Shown here: positions 49,777 through 58,001 of the stretch, one piece after another
How positions within the stretch are numbered: the stretch's first letter is position 1
How the letters are laid out: each line of letters begins with the position of its first letter
NCBI GenBank assembly: GCA_003315335.1
Contig: QNRL01000006.1
Span: 124,001 to 188,000 of the forward strand
Reading direction: 5' to 3'
DNA from: Pseudocitrobacter faecalis
Lineage (GTDB): Bacteria > Pseudomonadota > Gammaproteobacteria > Enterobacterales > Enterobacteriaceae
DNA length: 64,000 nucleotides
Position numbers and translations under genes: made by a program
The notes under the pieces: generated by a model
The model's input: the letters and a program-made list of their open reading frames with translations, nothing else
What the model was told of the DNA's origin: nothing
The model's database searches: none

Positions 49777-49913
49777 GCGCAGCAATATGGCACCAAAAGT
49801 CGGCCTGTTTCCTCTATTTTCCCTAAACAGGCCGCTTTCATACTGTATATCTTCCATCCAGCGGGTATACTGATCCCTTCCTTTAAATCCACACGTATCC
49901 AGCACGAAATAAT

Positions 49914-50825
49914 ATGCAAAAGTTTGATACCAGGACCTTCCAGGGCTTGATCCTGACCTTACAGGATTACTGGGCTCGCCAGGGCTGCACCATTGTTCAA
50001 CCATTGGACATGGAAGTTGGCGCGGGAACCTCTCACCCAATGACCTGCCTGCGCGCGCTGGGGCCAGAGCCGATGGCAACTGCTTATGTGCAGCCTTCCC
50101 GTCGTCCGACCGATGGCCGTTACGGCGAAAACCCGAACCGTTTACAGCACTATTATCAGTTCCAGGTGGTCATCAAGCCATCGCCGGACAACATTCAGGA
50201 GCTGTACCTCGGTTCCCTGAAAGAGCTGGGAATGGACCCGACCATCCACGACATCCGTTTCGTGGAAGATAACTGGGAAAACCCGACGCTGGGCGCCTGG
50301 GGGCTGGGCTGGGAAGTGTGGCTGAACGGCATGGAAGTGACGCAGTTCACTTACTTCCAGCAGGTTGGTGGTCTGGAGTGTAAACCGGTTACCGGCGAGA
50401 TCACCTACGGTCTGGAACGTCTGGCGATGTACATTCAGGGCGTAGACAGCGTTTACGACCTGGTCTGGAGCGACGGCCCGCTGGGTAAAACCACCTACGG
50501 TGACGTCTTCCATCAGAACGAAGTGGAGCAGTCCACTTACAACTTCGAATACGCGGATGTGGACTTCCTCTTCACCTGCTTCGAGCAGTACGAGAAAGAA
50601 GCGCAGCAGCTGCTGGCGCTGGAAAATCCGCTGCCGCTGCCAGCCTACGAGCGTATTCTGAAAGCCGCCCACAGCTTCAACCTGCTGGATGCGCGTAAAG
50701 CCATCTCCGTCACCGAGCGTCAGCGCTACATTCTGCGCATTCGTACCCTGACCAAAGCAGTGGCAGAAGCTTATTATGCTTCCCGTGAAGCCCTCGGCTT
50801 CCCGATGTGCAACAAAGACAAGTAA
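49914..50825 (+). CDS. glyQ: Glycyl-tRNA synthetase alpha subunit
   Basis: 303 residues. Class II aminoacyl-tRNA synthetase catalytic subunit of the alpha2-beta2 bacterial type. Motifs: [79 protein letters not shown] (motifs 1-2) and [16 protein letters not shown] (motif 3). Makes glycyl-adenylate and charges tRNA(Gly). Translation continues to glyS after 9 bp. Confidence 0.98.
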
Positions 50826-50834
50826 GAGGCGGCC

Positions 50835-52904
50835 ATGTCTGAAAAAACTTTTCTGGTGGAAATCGGCACTGAAGAGCTGCCACCAAAAGCACTGCGCAGC
50901 CTGGCTGAGTCCTTTGCTGCGAACTTCACTGCGGAGCTGGATAACGCCGGCCTCGCACACGGCAACGTTGAATGGTTTGCTGCCCCGCGTCGTCTGGCGC
51001 TGAAGGTTGCTAACCTGGCGGAAGCTCAGGCCGATCGCGAAGTTGAAAAACGCGGCCCGGCGATAGCTCAGGCTTTCGACGCCGAAGGCAAACCGAGCAA
51101 AGCGGCAGAAGGTTGGGCGCGTGGCTGCGGGATCACCGTAGACCAGGCTGAACGTCTGACTACCGACAAAGGCGAATGGCTGCTCTATCGCGCTCACGTG
51201 AAAGGTGAAAGCACTGAAGCGCTGGTGCCGAATATGGTCGCGACGTCGCTTTCGAAACTGCCGATCCCGAAACTGATGCGCTGGGGCGCGTCCGACGTGC
51301 ACTTTGTGCGTCCGGTTCACACCGTGACCCTGCTGCTGGGCGACAAAGTCATTCCGGCAACCATTCTGGGTATTCAGTCCGATCGCGTGATTCGCGGCCA
51401 CCGCTTTATGGGCGAGCCGGAATTCACTATCGACAATGCCGATCAGTATCCGGAAATTCTGCGTGAGCGTGGGAAAGTCATCGCCGATTACGCTGAGCGT
51501 AAAGCGAAGATTAAAGCGGATGCCGAAGAAGCGGCACGTAAAATTGGCGGTAAGGCTGATCTTAGCGACAGTCTGGTTGAGGAAGTGACCTCGCTGGTGG
51601 AGTGGCCGGTTGTGCTGACCGCGAAATTCGAAGAGAAATTCCTCGCCGTTCCATCCGAAGCGCTGGTTTACACCATGAAAGGTGACCAGAAGTACTTCCC
51701 GGTGTATGCGAACGACGGCAAACTGCTGCCGAACTTTATCTTCGTTTCCAACATCGAGTCCAAAGATCCGCAGCAGATTATCTCCGGTAACGAGAAAGTG
51801 GTTCGTCCGCGTCTGGCTGATGCCGAGTTCTTCTTCAATACCGACCGCAAAAAACGTCTGGAAGATAACCTGCCGCGCCTGCAAACCGTGCTGTTCCAGC
51901 AACAGTTGGGTACGCTGCGTGACAAAACTGACCGTATCCAGGCGCTGGCTGGCTGGATTGCCGAACAAATTGGCGCGGATGTGAATCACGCTACCCGTGC
52001 GGGCCTGCTGTCTAAGTGCGACCTGATGACCAACATGGTCTTTGAGTTCACCGACACTCAGGGCGTAATGGGTATGCACTACGCACGTCACGATGGCGAA
52101 GCGGAAGATGTTGCCGTGGCACTGAACGAGCAGTATCAGCCGCGCTTTGCCGGTGATGACCTGCCTTCTAACCCGGTGGCCTGCGCACTGGCGATTGCTG
52201 ACAAGATGGACACCCTGGCGGGTATCTTTGGTATTGGCCAGCATCCTAAAGGCGACAAAGACCCGTTTGCGCTGCGTCGTGCGGCACTCGGCGTGCTGCG
52301 TATTATCGTTGAGAAGAACCTCAATCTTGATCTGCAAACCCTGACCGAAGAAGCGGCGCGTCTGTATGGTGATAAGCTGACTAACGCCAACGTGGTTGAT
52401 GACGTTATCGACTTTATGCTGGGGCGCTTCCGCGCCTGGTACCAGGATGCCGGTTACACCGTCGACACCATCCAGGCCGTGCTGGCGCGTCGTCCGACTC
52501 GTCCGGCAGATTTCGATGCGCGTATGAAAGCAGTCTCTCACTTCCGTACCCTGGAAGCGGCGTCTGCACTGGCTGCGGCCAACAAGCGTGTGTCTAACAT
52601 CCTGGCGAAAACCGATGAAGTGCTGAATGACCGCGTAAACGCGGCGACCCTGAAAGAGCCAGAAGAAATTGCGCTGGCAATGCAGGTAGTCGTGCTGCGT
52701 GACAAACTGGCACCGGCTTTCGCCGAAGGGCGTTATCAGGAAGCGCTGGTTGAGCTGGCTGAATTGCGTGAACCCGTCGATGCTTTCTTCGACAAAGTGA
52801 TGGTGATGGTGGATGACAAAGAACTGCGCATCAACCGACTGACCATGCTGTCGAAGCTGCGTGAACTGTTCCTGCAGGTTGCGGATATTTCGCTGCTGCA
52901 GTAA
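50835..52904 (+). CDS. glyS: Glycyl-tRNA synthetase beta subunit
   Basis: 689 residues. Required partner of GlyQ for tRNA binding. N-terminal [23 protein letters not shown], then [31 protein letters not shown] and an HD-like region ([36 protein letters not shown]). The C-terminal anticodon-binding part ends in [36 protein letters not shown] precedes the start. Last gene of glyQS, followed by a strong terminator. Confidence 0.98.
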   Translation: MSEKTFLVEIGTEELPPKALRSLAESFAANFTAELDNAGLAHGNVEWFAAPRRLALKVANLAEAQADREVEKRGPAIAQAFDAEGKPSKAAEGWARGCGITVDQAERLTTDKGEWLLYRAHVKGESTEALVPNMVATSLSKLPIPKLMRWGASDVHFVRPVHTVTLLLGDKVIPATILGIQSDRVIRGHRFMGEPEFTIDNADQYPEILRERGKVIADYAERKAKIKADAEEAARKIGGKADLSDSLVEEVTSLVEWPVVLTAKFEEKFLAVPSEALVYTMKGDQKYFPVYANDGKLLPNFIFVSNIESKDPQQIISGNEKVVRPRLADAEFFFNTDRKKRLEDNLPRLQTVLFQQQLGTLRDKTDRIQALAGWIAEQIGADVNHATRAGLLSKCDLMTNMVFEFTDTQGVMGMHYARHDGEAEDVAVALNEQYQPRFAGDDLPSNPVACALAIADKMDTLAGIFGIGQHPKGDKDPFALRRAALGVLRIIVEKNLNLDLQTLTEEAARLYGDKLTNANVVDDVIDFMLGRFRAWYQDAGYTVDTIQAVLARRPTRPADFDARMKAVSHFRTLEAASALAAANKRVSNILAKTDEVLNDRVNAATLKEPEEIALAMQVVVLRDKLAPAFAEGRYQEALVELAELREPVDAFFDKVMVMVDDKELRINRLTMLSKLRELFLQVADISLLQ

Positions 52905-52920
52905 GTTCAGTGTCGAAAAA

Positions 52921-52946
52921 AACCTGCCACCTGGCAGGTTTTTTTT
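52921..52946 (+). terminator. Rho-independent terminator after glyS
   Basis: aacctgcc-acct-ggcaggtt followed by a run of T. Clear end of the glyQS operon. Confidence 0.92.
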
Positions 52947-53094
52947 ATGGGTTTAAATAGACGCGTAATAATGAGTTTATTAATACAAACCTGTTAATGT
53001 ATTTATTTATCAAAAATTTTTTCGGATTGCATTCATTCTTTTGCGATGACCTTGTTTGCTAGAATAAAAGCGGGTGCTTGAGACTGTTTGTCTC

Positions 53095-53172
53095 AGGTAT
53101 CACTGAAAGGCAGACAGAGAAAAGCCCCACCTGACTATAAATCAAAGTGAGGCCCCTCTATGCATCAACACC
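53095..53172 (-). ncRNA. Putative sok-type antisense RNA, copy 1
   Basis: By analogy with hok/sok loci, an antisense RNA should cover the mok ribosome site and leader. On the minus strand a TTGATT ... 17 bp ... TACCTT promoter-like pair lies inside the early mok frame and would start transcription near the mok ATG. Ends are guesses. Confidence 0.35.
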
Positions 53173-53219
53173 ATAAAGGTAGCCTCTTGCTTGTTGGAAA
53201 TCAACACCGGAGGCTGGGA

Positions 53220-53372
53220 ATGCCGCAAAAATTTGTATTATTTGGCTTGGTCGTGGTTTGTTTCACACTTTTATTATTTACCTGGATGGTGAGAGATTCA
53301 CTGTGTGAATTGCATATCAAACAGGGAAATAACGAACTGGCGGCATTTTTAGCCTGTGGCAATAAAAAGTAA
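53220..53372 (+). CDS. hokA: HokA-type membrane toxin, copy 1 (within mok frame 53160-53372)
   Basis: 50 residues starting MPQKFVLFGLVVVCF, one transmembrane helix (about 6-24) and the Hok signature RDSLCELHIKQGNNELAAF in the periplasmic part. Hok peptides depolarise the inner membrane. It is nested in phase as the C-terminal 50 residues of a 70-residue Mok frame that starts at 53160 (MHQHHKGSLLLVGNQHRRLG) after GTGAGGCCCC. The place between glyS and cspA is that of E. coli hokA. Intact in length. Confidence 0.9.
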   Translation: MPQKFVLFGLVVVCFTLLLFTWMVRDSLCELHIKQGNNELAAFLACGNKK

Positions 53373-53547
53373 GAGTATCTGGCGGAGAGAAATCTCCGCC
53401 GTTCTTACGGTGCGATGCATTTTCAATGCACCCTGTTATAAAAAGAACCCTCCGCTCTTTCTGGAGGATTCTTTTCAGAAAACATCAATTCTTTTGAAAT
53501 AGCGGTTGTTGCTAGAATAGCAACGGGTGCTTGAGACTGTTTGTCTC

Positions 53548-53625
53548 AGGTATCACCGAAAGGCAGACAGAGAAAAGCCCCACCTGACTATAAATCAAAG
53601 TGAGGCCCCTCTATGCATAGACACC
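53548..53625 (-). ncRNA. Putative sok-type antisense RNA, copy 2
   Basis: Same minus-strand arrangement as in copy 1, shifted by the repeat period. Inferred from family knowledge; ends are approximate. Confidence 0.35.
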
Positions 53626-53672
53626 ATAAAGGTAGCCTCTTGCTTGTTGGAAATCAACACCGGAGGCTGGGA

Positions 53673-53825
53673 ATGCCGAAAAAATATGTATTATTTGGCT
53701 TGGCCGTGGTTTGTTTCACGCTTTTATTATTTACCTGGATGGTGAGAGATTCACTATGTGAATTGCATATCAAACAGGGAAATAACGAGCTGGCGGCATT
53801 TTTAGCCTGTGGCAATAAAAAGTAA
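53673..53825 (+). CDS. hokA: HokA-type membrane toxin, copy 2 (within mok frame 53613-53825)
   Basis: 50 residues, MPKKYVLFGLAVVCFTLLLFTWMVRDSLCELHIKQGNNELAAFLACGNKK in pieces identical to copy 1 except at positions 3, 5 and 11 (Lys, Tyr, Ala). The Mok frame starts MHRHHKG at 53613. All Hok features are intact. Confidence 0.9.
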   Translation: MPKKYVLFGLAVVCFTLLLFTWMVRDSLCELHIKQGNNELAAFLACGNKK

Positions 53826-54001
53826 GAGTATCTGGCGGGGAGAGATCTCCGCCATTCTCACGGTGCGATGCATTTTCAATGCACCCTTTTATAAAAAGAA
53901 CCCTTCCGCTCTATCTGGAAGATTCTTTTCAGAAAACATCAATTCTTTTGAAATAGCGGTTGTTGCTAGAATAGCAACGGGTGCTTGAGACTGTGTGTCT
54001 C

Positions 54002-54079
54002 AGGTATTACCGAAAGGCAGACAGAGAAAAGCCCCACCTGACTATAAATCAAAGTGAGGCCCCTCTATGCATGAACACC
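54002..54079 (-). ncRNA. Putative sok-type antisense RNA, copy 3
   Basis: Same arrangement as copies 1 and 2, shifted by one more period. Inferred; ends approximate. Confidence 0.35.
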
Positions 54080-54126
54080 ATAAAGGTAGCCTCTTGCTTG
54101 TTGGAAATCAACACCGGAGGCTGGGA

Positions 54127-54279
54127 ATGCCGCAAAAATATGTATTATTTGGCTTGGTCGTGGTTTGTTTCACGCTTTTATTATTTACCTGGATGGTGAG
54201 AGATTCACTGTGTGAATTGCATATCAAACAGGGAAATAACGAGTTGGCGGCATTTTTAGCCTGTGGCAATAAAAAGTAA
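54127..54279 (+). CDS. hokA: HokA-type membrane toxin, copy 3 (within mok frame 54067-54279)
   Basis: 50 residues, MPQKYVLFGLVVVCF at the start, then the same RDSLCELHIKQGNNELAAF part as the other copies. Differs from copy 1 only by Phe-to-Tyr at position 5. The Mok frame starts MHEHHKG at 54067. It is the last copy, and the repeat ends soon after its trailing hairpin. Confidence 0.9.
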   Translation: MPQKYVLFGLVVVCFTLLLFTWMVRDSLCELHIKQGNNELAAFLACGNKK

Positions 54280-54390
54280 GAGTATCTGGCGGGGAGAAAT
54301 CTCCGCCATTCTTACGGTGCGATGCATTTTCAATGCACCCTTTTATTTATGCTGCAAATATATCTTAACGCTTCGACGCTATATCACAGG

Positions 54391-54421
54391 CAAAAAAAAT
54401 CCCCGCCCGAGGGCAGGGATT
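54391..54421 (-). terminator. Terminator of cspA
   Basis: On the minus strand atccctgccctcgggcggggat followed by eight T. Strong Rho-independent terminator 20 bp beyond the cspA stop. Confidence 0.88.
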
Positions 54422-54442
54422 CGAATACTGAGTGGCTTGAAC

Positions 54443-54655
54443 TTACAGGGAAGTTACGTTGCCAGCTGCCGGGCCTTTAGCGCCGCTTTCGATGGTGAAG
54501 GACACTTTCTGACCTTCGTCCAGAGATTTGTAACCATCGTTCTGGATAGCAGAGAAGTGTACGAACACGTCTTTAGAACCATCGTCAGGAGTGATGAAGC
54601 CGAAACCTTTATCAGCGTTGAACCATTTTACGATACCAGTCATTTTACCGGACAT
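54443..54655 (-). CDS. cspA: Major cold-shock protein CspA
   Basis: 70 residues, as far as I recall identical to E. coli CspA. Single cold-shock domain (OB fold) with RNP1 KGFGFI (residues 16-21) and RNP2 VFVHF (30-34). RNA chaperone that melts structures at low temperature and is induced after cold shock. AAAGGTAATT precedes the start. Preceded by the conserved long leader and followed by a strong terminator. Confidence 0.98.
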
Positions 54656-54811
54656 AGAAATTACCTTTATAAATTAAGTGAGCCTTACGGCAATATGGCA
54701 TGCTTTACAGAATTTAAAGCGTAAAGGAAATGTCGCTACGAGGGGTACCAATGGATAACCTTGAAGGGAACTGCTTTACTCAACTGCTTTGTGGTCTGTG
54801 CGTCAAACCGT
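54656..54811 (-). promoter_or_regulatory. cspA 5' leader with cold box
   Basis: About 156 nt between the start codon and the expected transcription start (ACGGTTTGACG, near 54811), closely matching the E. coli cspA leader. The cold box TTTGACGCACAGAC reads on the minus strand at 54807-54794. Further conserved blocks are CCCTTCAAGG and the CCATATTGCCG(T)AAGG region just before the ribosome site, which switch structure with temperature. Confidence 0.85.
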
Positions 54812-54870
54812 GAAGCTATTAACGCATACTTCTGCCCCTAAACGCAAACGTTATCTGATAAAAACATAAA

Positions 54871-54891
54871 ACGGCCCTGAAAAAGGGCCGT
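54871..54891 (-). terminator. Terminator after yiaG
   Basis: acggccct-gaaaa-agggccgt hairpin downstream of the yiaG stop on the minus strand, followed by TTATG TTTTTA. Good Rho-independent terminator. Confidence 0.75.
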
Positions 54892-54924
54892 TAAATAATT
54901 AATAAACATCTGTTTTTCAGGTGG

Positions 54925-55206
54925 TTAGCTGTTAACAATTTGTTGGTCAGCCTGAATCAGACGTAGCAATTTAAGTTCGGTAACTGAAGGCTTCAGCCTT
55001 CTGGACTCCCATTCCTGTACCGTGGAAACACTTACGCCCATTGCTTTAGCAAACTCTGTCATCTGCAAACCGGTGCTTTTGCGAAGCTCTTCGAACTCGG
55101 TAAAGATGGAGGGCTTAGGTGTCAGGGTAATCACTGATGATGCATCTTTGAAGACAATCTGTTCCAGACTGCTCAGCAGTTCAAATGTTGGATCTTTTTC
55201 TTCCAT
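54925..55206 (-). CDS. yiaG: YiaG, HTH-type regulator (MqsA/HigA-like)
   Basis: 93 residues. C-terminal Cro/C1-type helix-turn-helix (TGLQMTEFAKAMGVSVSTVQEWESRRLKPSVTELKLLRLIQ, about 46-86). The N-terminal part EEKDPTFELLSSLEQIVFKD resembles E. coli YiaG. This domain type is common among antitoxins, but there is no adjacent toxin gene. Role unknown; possibly a stand-alone repressor. Confidence 0.88.
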   Translation of the reverse strand: MEEKDPTFELLSSLEQIVFKDASSVITLTPKPSIFTEFEELRKSTGLQMTEFAKAMGVSVSTVQEWESRRLKPSVTELKLLRLIQADQQIVNS

Positions 55207-55399
55207 TGATAACTCCTATATACACACAGCGTGATCGTGAATAGGTACAGCCTGTTAAGAATAGTCGGGAAATCCGAACAAAAGTTGGTTGCGTAAGTGA
55301 TTATTCGTAGGATCGTTTTCCACACAGCGCAAATAGCGCAAAAATTGCCCATAAATCAAGGCTAGCGCCGCCAGGTATATTTTTGTAAAAAATCGCTAA
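55207..55399. promoter_or_regulatory. yiaG upstream region
   Basis: AT-rich gap before yiaG. Short inverted segments (gcgcaaatagcgcaaa) occur near 55328, but no promoter could be chosen with confidence. Confidence 0.3.
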
Positions 55400-55422
55400 A
55401 ACCGACGGCTGAACCGTCGGCT
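55400..55422 (-). terminator. Terminator after the aromatic-acid transporter gene
   Basis: Perfect stem accgacggct / (ag)ccgtcggt with loop gaa; on the minus strand it is followed by tttagcgattttttac. Near the stop codon at 55430. Confidence 0.75.
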
Positions 55423-55429
55423 CGCTAAC

Positions 55430-56800
55430 TCAGGCTTTCTGCGTATTGTTGTTTAATGCAGGTGTTTCCGCTTCGCGCTTCAGCGTCTGCCGCTGGCTGA
55501 CCAGGTGTTTTACCAGTAGCGCCAGAGCAGACACCAGGGCAGGAACCGCCAGCAGCGTGAAAATGGTCTGGAAGGAGAGTTCCGCCTGCATCAGGAACGC
55601 CCCACTGAATGCACCCAGAATGCCGCCGAAACGGCCCAGACCCAACATCCACGCCACGCCCGTTGCACGCCCTTGTGTCGGGTAGAAACCCGCCGCGAGA
55701 GCCGGCATCGAGGATTGCGCGCCGTTCATGATGGTACCGGCAATAAAGACCATTACGCCCATCAGCACCAGGCTGTTGGTTGAGAACCCAACCAGGCAGA
55801 CAAAAACGCCGGTCAGTACGTAGCCTACCGCCACCACCTTATTCGGGTTGAGTTTGTCCATCAGGGCACCCAGGATGAGCACGCCAATACCACCGCCTAA
55901 GGGGAAGAGGGCGGTGATAATGGATGCCTGGCTCAACGAAGCGCCGGTTTCGCGGATTAACAGCGGCAGCCAACTGGTCAGTAAATAGAAAATCAGCAGG
56001 CCCATAAAGTAGGTCAGACACAGCATCACCGTGCCGACGGCATAGCGAGGCGAGAAAATCACCCCCAGCGCCGATTTCTCTTTTACCTGCCCGGCTTCCT
56101 GCAAGACAAAACTCGCGTTATCCGCCACCGGGGCGATACGTTTGAGGATGGTGGCGATTTTGTGCTGAGGCTGGTTTTTGACCACCATATAACGTGCAGA
56201 TTCCGGCAGCAGGAAAATCAGCAGCACCGCCAGCGCCAGCGGCATGACGCCGCCGAGGATCAGTACGCTCTGCCAGCCGTAGTGAGGAATAAGCCACGCT
56301 GAGATAAACCCGCCCATCGACGAGCCGATCGGGAAGCCCACAAACATTAGATTCACCAGCAGTGCGCGACGACGCTCCGGCGCATATTCACTCATCAGGG
56401 TGGCGGCATTGGGCATTGCCGCACCCAGCCCCAACCCGGTCAGGAAACGCAGTAGCGTAAGCTGGGTGAGGTTGGTGGCAAAGGCGGTAACCAGACTAAA
56501 ACCGCCAAAAACAAGAATCGATAGCACCAACACTTTCTTACGGCCAATGCGATCCGCCATCGGGCCTGCTGTTAATGCACCCACCGCCAGCCCCACCAGC
56601 GCGGCGCTCATCACCGGCCCGAGATCCGCTTTCTGCACACCCCATTCCTGCACCAGGTCAGAAGCGATAAAACCAATAATTGCGGTATCGAAACCGTCCA
56701 TGGCGACGGTAACAAAGCATAATGCGAGGATCATCCACTGGTATTTAGAAAAGGGATGATCGTTGATAAAAGCCTGAATATCCGTGGTTGTTTTCGTCAT
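55430..56800 (-). CDS. PcaK-like aromatic-acid:H+ symporter (MFS, AAHS family)
   Basis: 456 residues from the ATG at 56800 (AGGAACTG upstream); the longer frame adds 14 residues not in the family. Twelve membrane segments with the AAHS signature in helix 1 (VAMDGFDTAIIGFIASDL, the DGFD motif) and GPMADRIGRKKVLVLS in the 2-3 loop; RFLTGLGLGAAMPNAATLMSEYAPERRRALLVN is the helix 4-5 motif. Such proteins take up 4-hydroxybenzoate, protocatechuate or hydroxyphenylpropionates. No aromatic catabolic genes are in the window. Its promoter carries sites matching the PcaR box, which points to protocatechuate-linked control. Confidence 0.85.
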   Translation of the reverse strand: MTKTTTDIQAFINDHPFSKYQWMILALCFVTVAMDGFDTAIIGFIASDLVQEWGVQKADLGPVMSAALVGLAVGALTAGPMADRIGRKKVLVLSILVFGGFSLVTAFATNLTQLTLLRFLTGLGLGAAMPNAATLMSEYAPERRRALLVNLMFVGFPIGSSMGGFISAWLIPHYGWQSVLILGGVMPLALAVLLIFLLPESARYMVVKNQPQHKIATILKRIAPVADNASFVLQEAGQVKEKSALGVIFSPRYAVGTVMLCLTYFMGLLIFYLLTSWLPLLIRETGASLSQASIITALFPLGGGIGVLILGALMDKLNPNKVVAVGYVLTGVFVCLVGFSTNSLVLMGVMVFIAGTIMNGAQSSMPALAAGFYPTQGRATGVAWMLGLGRFGGILGAFSGAFLMQAELSFQTIFTLLAVPALVSALALLVKHLVSQRQTLKREAETPALNNNTQKA

Positions 56801-56848
56801 GTGGCAGTTCCTGAAAACAGCGGGAGAGGCGTTCTCCCCCATGAAGTT

Positions 56849-56863
56849 GTGCGATTATCGAAC
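56849..56863 (-). promoter_or_regulatory. PcaR/PcaU-type operator, exact box
   Basis: On the minus strand, in the direction of the transporter gene, GTTCGATAATCGCAC. This is the 15-base box described for the IclR-type regulators PcaR/PcaU of protocatechuate genes. It ends 48 bp before the start codon. Confidence 0.7.
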
Positions 56864-56936
56864 CTATTTCCGGTAATCGTTCAATTCATCAAAACACTTT
56901 ACGTTTGCGGCGACAATGCAGGGGAAATCAGGAAGT

Positions 56937-56951
56937 GTGCGATTATCGTAC
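56937..56951 (-). promoter_or_regulatory. Second PcaR-like box
   Basis: Minus strand GTACGATAATCGCAC, one base off the box at 56849. Two partial inverted copies lie nearby: ggtaatcgttc at about 56871 and ggtaatcgcac at about 56965. Confidence 0.6.
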
Positions 56952-57216
56952 TGCTCAGGGGGAGGTAATCGCACGCTGAGTTTAAAATCATTTTAAAACA
57001 ATAGATTAATCATGATTTTTCGCGTAAAGGTTGTGGTCATAAATGTGATGCGTGCAACAATGTATTAACATCCATGTTTTATCCCTTTCCACACGGCAAT
57101 TTCCTGCCATAACTTTGTCAGGAAAAGGTATCCTGCAACGCGCTGCTGGACTATCCTTGTCAGCGTCGGGCACGCGGGTGCCTGTTTGCGCTTTTTTTGG
57201 CTGAAGGAGTAATAAA
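56952..57216. promoter_or_regulatory. Intergenic region upstream of yiaF
   Basis: 265 bp, AT-rich, between the aromatic transporter promoter and yiaF. It contains the yiaF promoter and TGAAGGAGTAA just before its start codon. No small gene is evident. Confidence 0.4.
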
Positions 57217-57927
57217 ATGGCGACAGGAAAGTCCTGCTCTCGCTGGTTTGCGCCTGTTGCGGCGTTATTGATGGTTGTTAGCCTGAGTGGGTGTTTTGAT
57301 AAAGAAGGCGACCAGCGCAAAGCGTTTGTCGATTTCCTGCAAAATACAGTGATGCGTGGGGGTGAACGTCTGCCAACGCTGACCGCTGACCAGAAAAAAC
57401 AGTTTGGTCCTTTTGTCTCCGATTACGCCGTCATTTACGGCTATTCGCAGCAGGTGAGCCAGGCGATGGATGCGGGTCTGCGCCCGGTTGTCGATAGCGT
57501 TAACGCCATTCGCGTACCGCAGGATTATATGACTCAGCGCGAGCCGCTGCGTCAGGCGAACGGTTCGCTGGGCGTGCTGAGCCAACAACTGGAAAATGCG
57601 AAGATGCAGGCCGATGCGGCACATGCGGCGCTGAAACAGGCGGATGACCTGAAGCCGGTCTTTGACCAGGTATACAGCAAAGTGGTGACGGCGCCTGCAA
57701 ATGCAATGCAGCCGTTGATCCCGGCGGCGCAAATCTTCACGCAGCAGCTGGTTCAGGTCGGGGATTTTGTCGCGCAGCAGGGCGAGCAGGTGAGCTTCGT
57801 GGCGAACGGTATTCAGTTCCCGACCTCACAGCAGGCGAGTCAGTATAACTCGCTGATTGGCCCACTGGCTTCCCAGCATCAGGCATTTACTCAGGCCTGG
57901 AACGCAGCGGTTGAAGCGACGAAGTAA
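57217..57927 (+). CDS. yiaF: YiaF, DUF3053 lipoprotein
   Basis: 236 residues as in E. coli. N-terminal signal with lipobox SLSGC (cleavage before Cys26), then Phe and Asp; an Asp at +2 would favour the inner membrane but here it is Phe-Asp, so sorting is uncertain. The mature part is mainly helical with Gln/Ala-rich stretches (LSQQLENAKMQADAAHAALKQADDL), ending AFTQAWNAAVEATK. Function unknown. TGAAGGAGT precedes the start. Confidence 0.92.
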   Translation: MATGKSCSRWFAPVAALLMVVSLSGCFDKEGDQRKAFVDFLQNTVMRGGERLPTLTADQKKQFGPFVSDYAVIYGYSQQVSQAMDAGLRPVVDSVNAIRVPQDYMTQREPLRQANGSLGVLSQQLENAKMQADAAHAALKQADDLKPVFDQVYSKVVTAPANAMQPLIPAAQIFTQQLVQVGDFVAQQGEQVSFVANGIQFPTSQQASQYNSLIGPLASQHQAFTQAWNAAVEATK

Positions 57928-57970
57928 CGGCATGTTAGATGGCGTTTTAATTTAGACCGCCATCCGACAA

Positions 57971-57997
57971 AATAAGGCGGGTAATCCCCGCCTTATT
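57971..57997. terminator. Bidirectional terminator between yiaF and ghrB
   Basis: aataaggcggg / cccgccttatt stem with a short loop, between convergent genes. The T/A-rich flanks suit both directions. Confidence 0.8.
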
Positions 57998-58001
57998 CGA
58001 T

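Larger units (their letters stand above)
53035..54346 (+). repeat. Three tandem copies of a ~453-bp mokA/hokA unit
   Basis: Direct repeats begin at about 53035, 53488 and 53942 (spacing 453 and 454 bp). Each has an upstream gctagaata segment, a leader hairpin (gcttgaga...tctcag), the mok start, the hok gene and two trailing hairpins (ggcgg(a/g)gag...ctccgcc and gatgcattttcaatgc). The third copy lacks the last ~70 bp. Copies 2 and 3 are almost identical; copy 1 is the most different, mainly at its 5' edge. Confidence 0.95.

Noticed and set aside
50142..52541. 799-codon open frame on the minus strand opposite glyQ-glyS
   Set aside because: It is the antisense shadow of highly biased glyQS codons; no family resemblance, no ribosome site, and glyQ/glyS are certain.
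53035..54346. CRISPR-like or phage-type repeat array
   Set aside because: Repeats are ~453 bp, contain complete hok genes and have no short spacers, so it is a tandem gene duplication.
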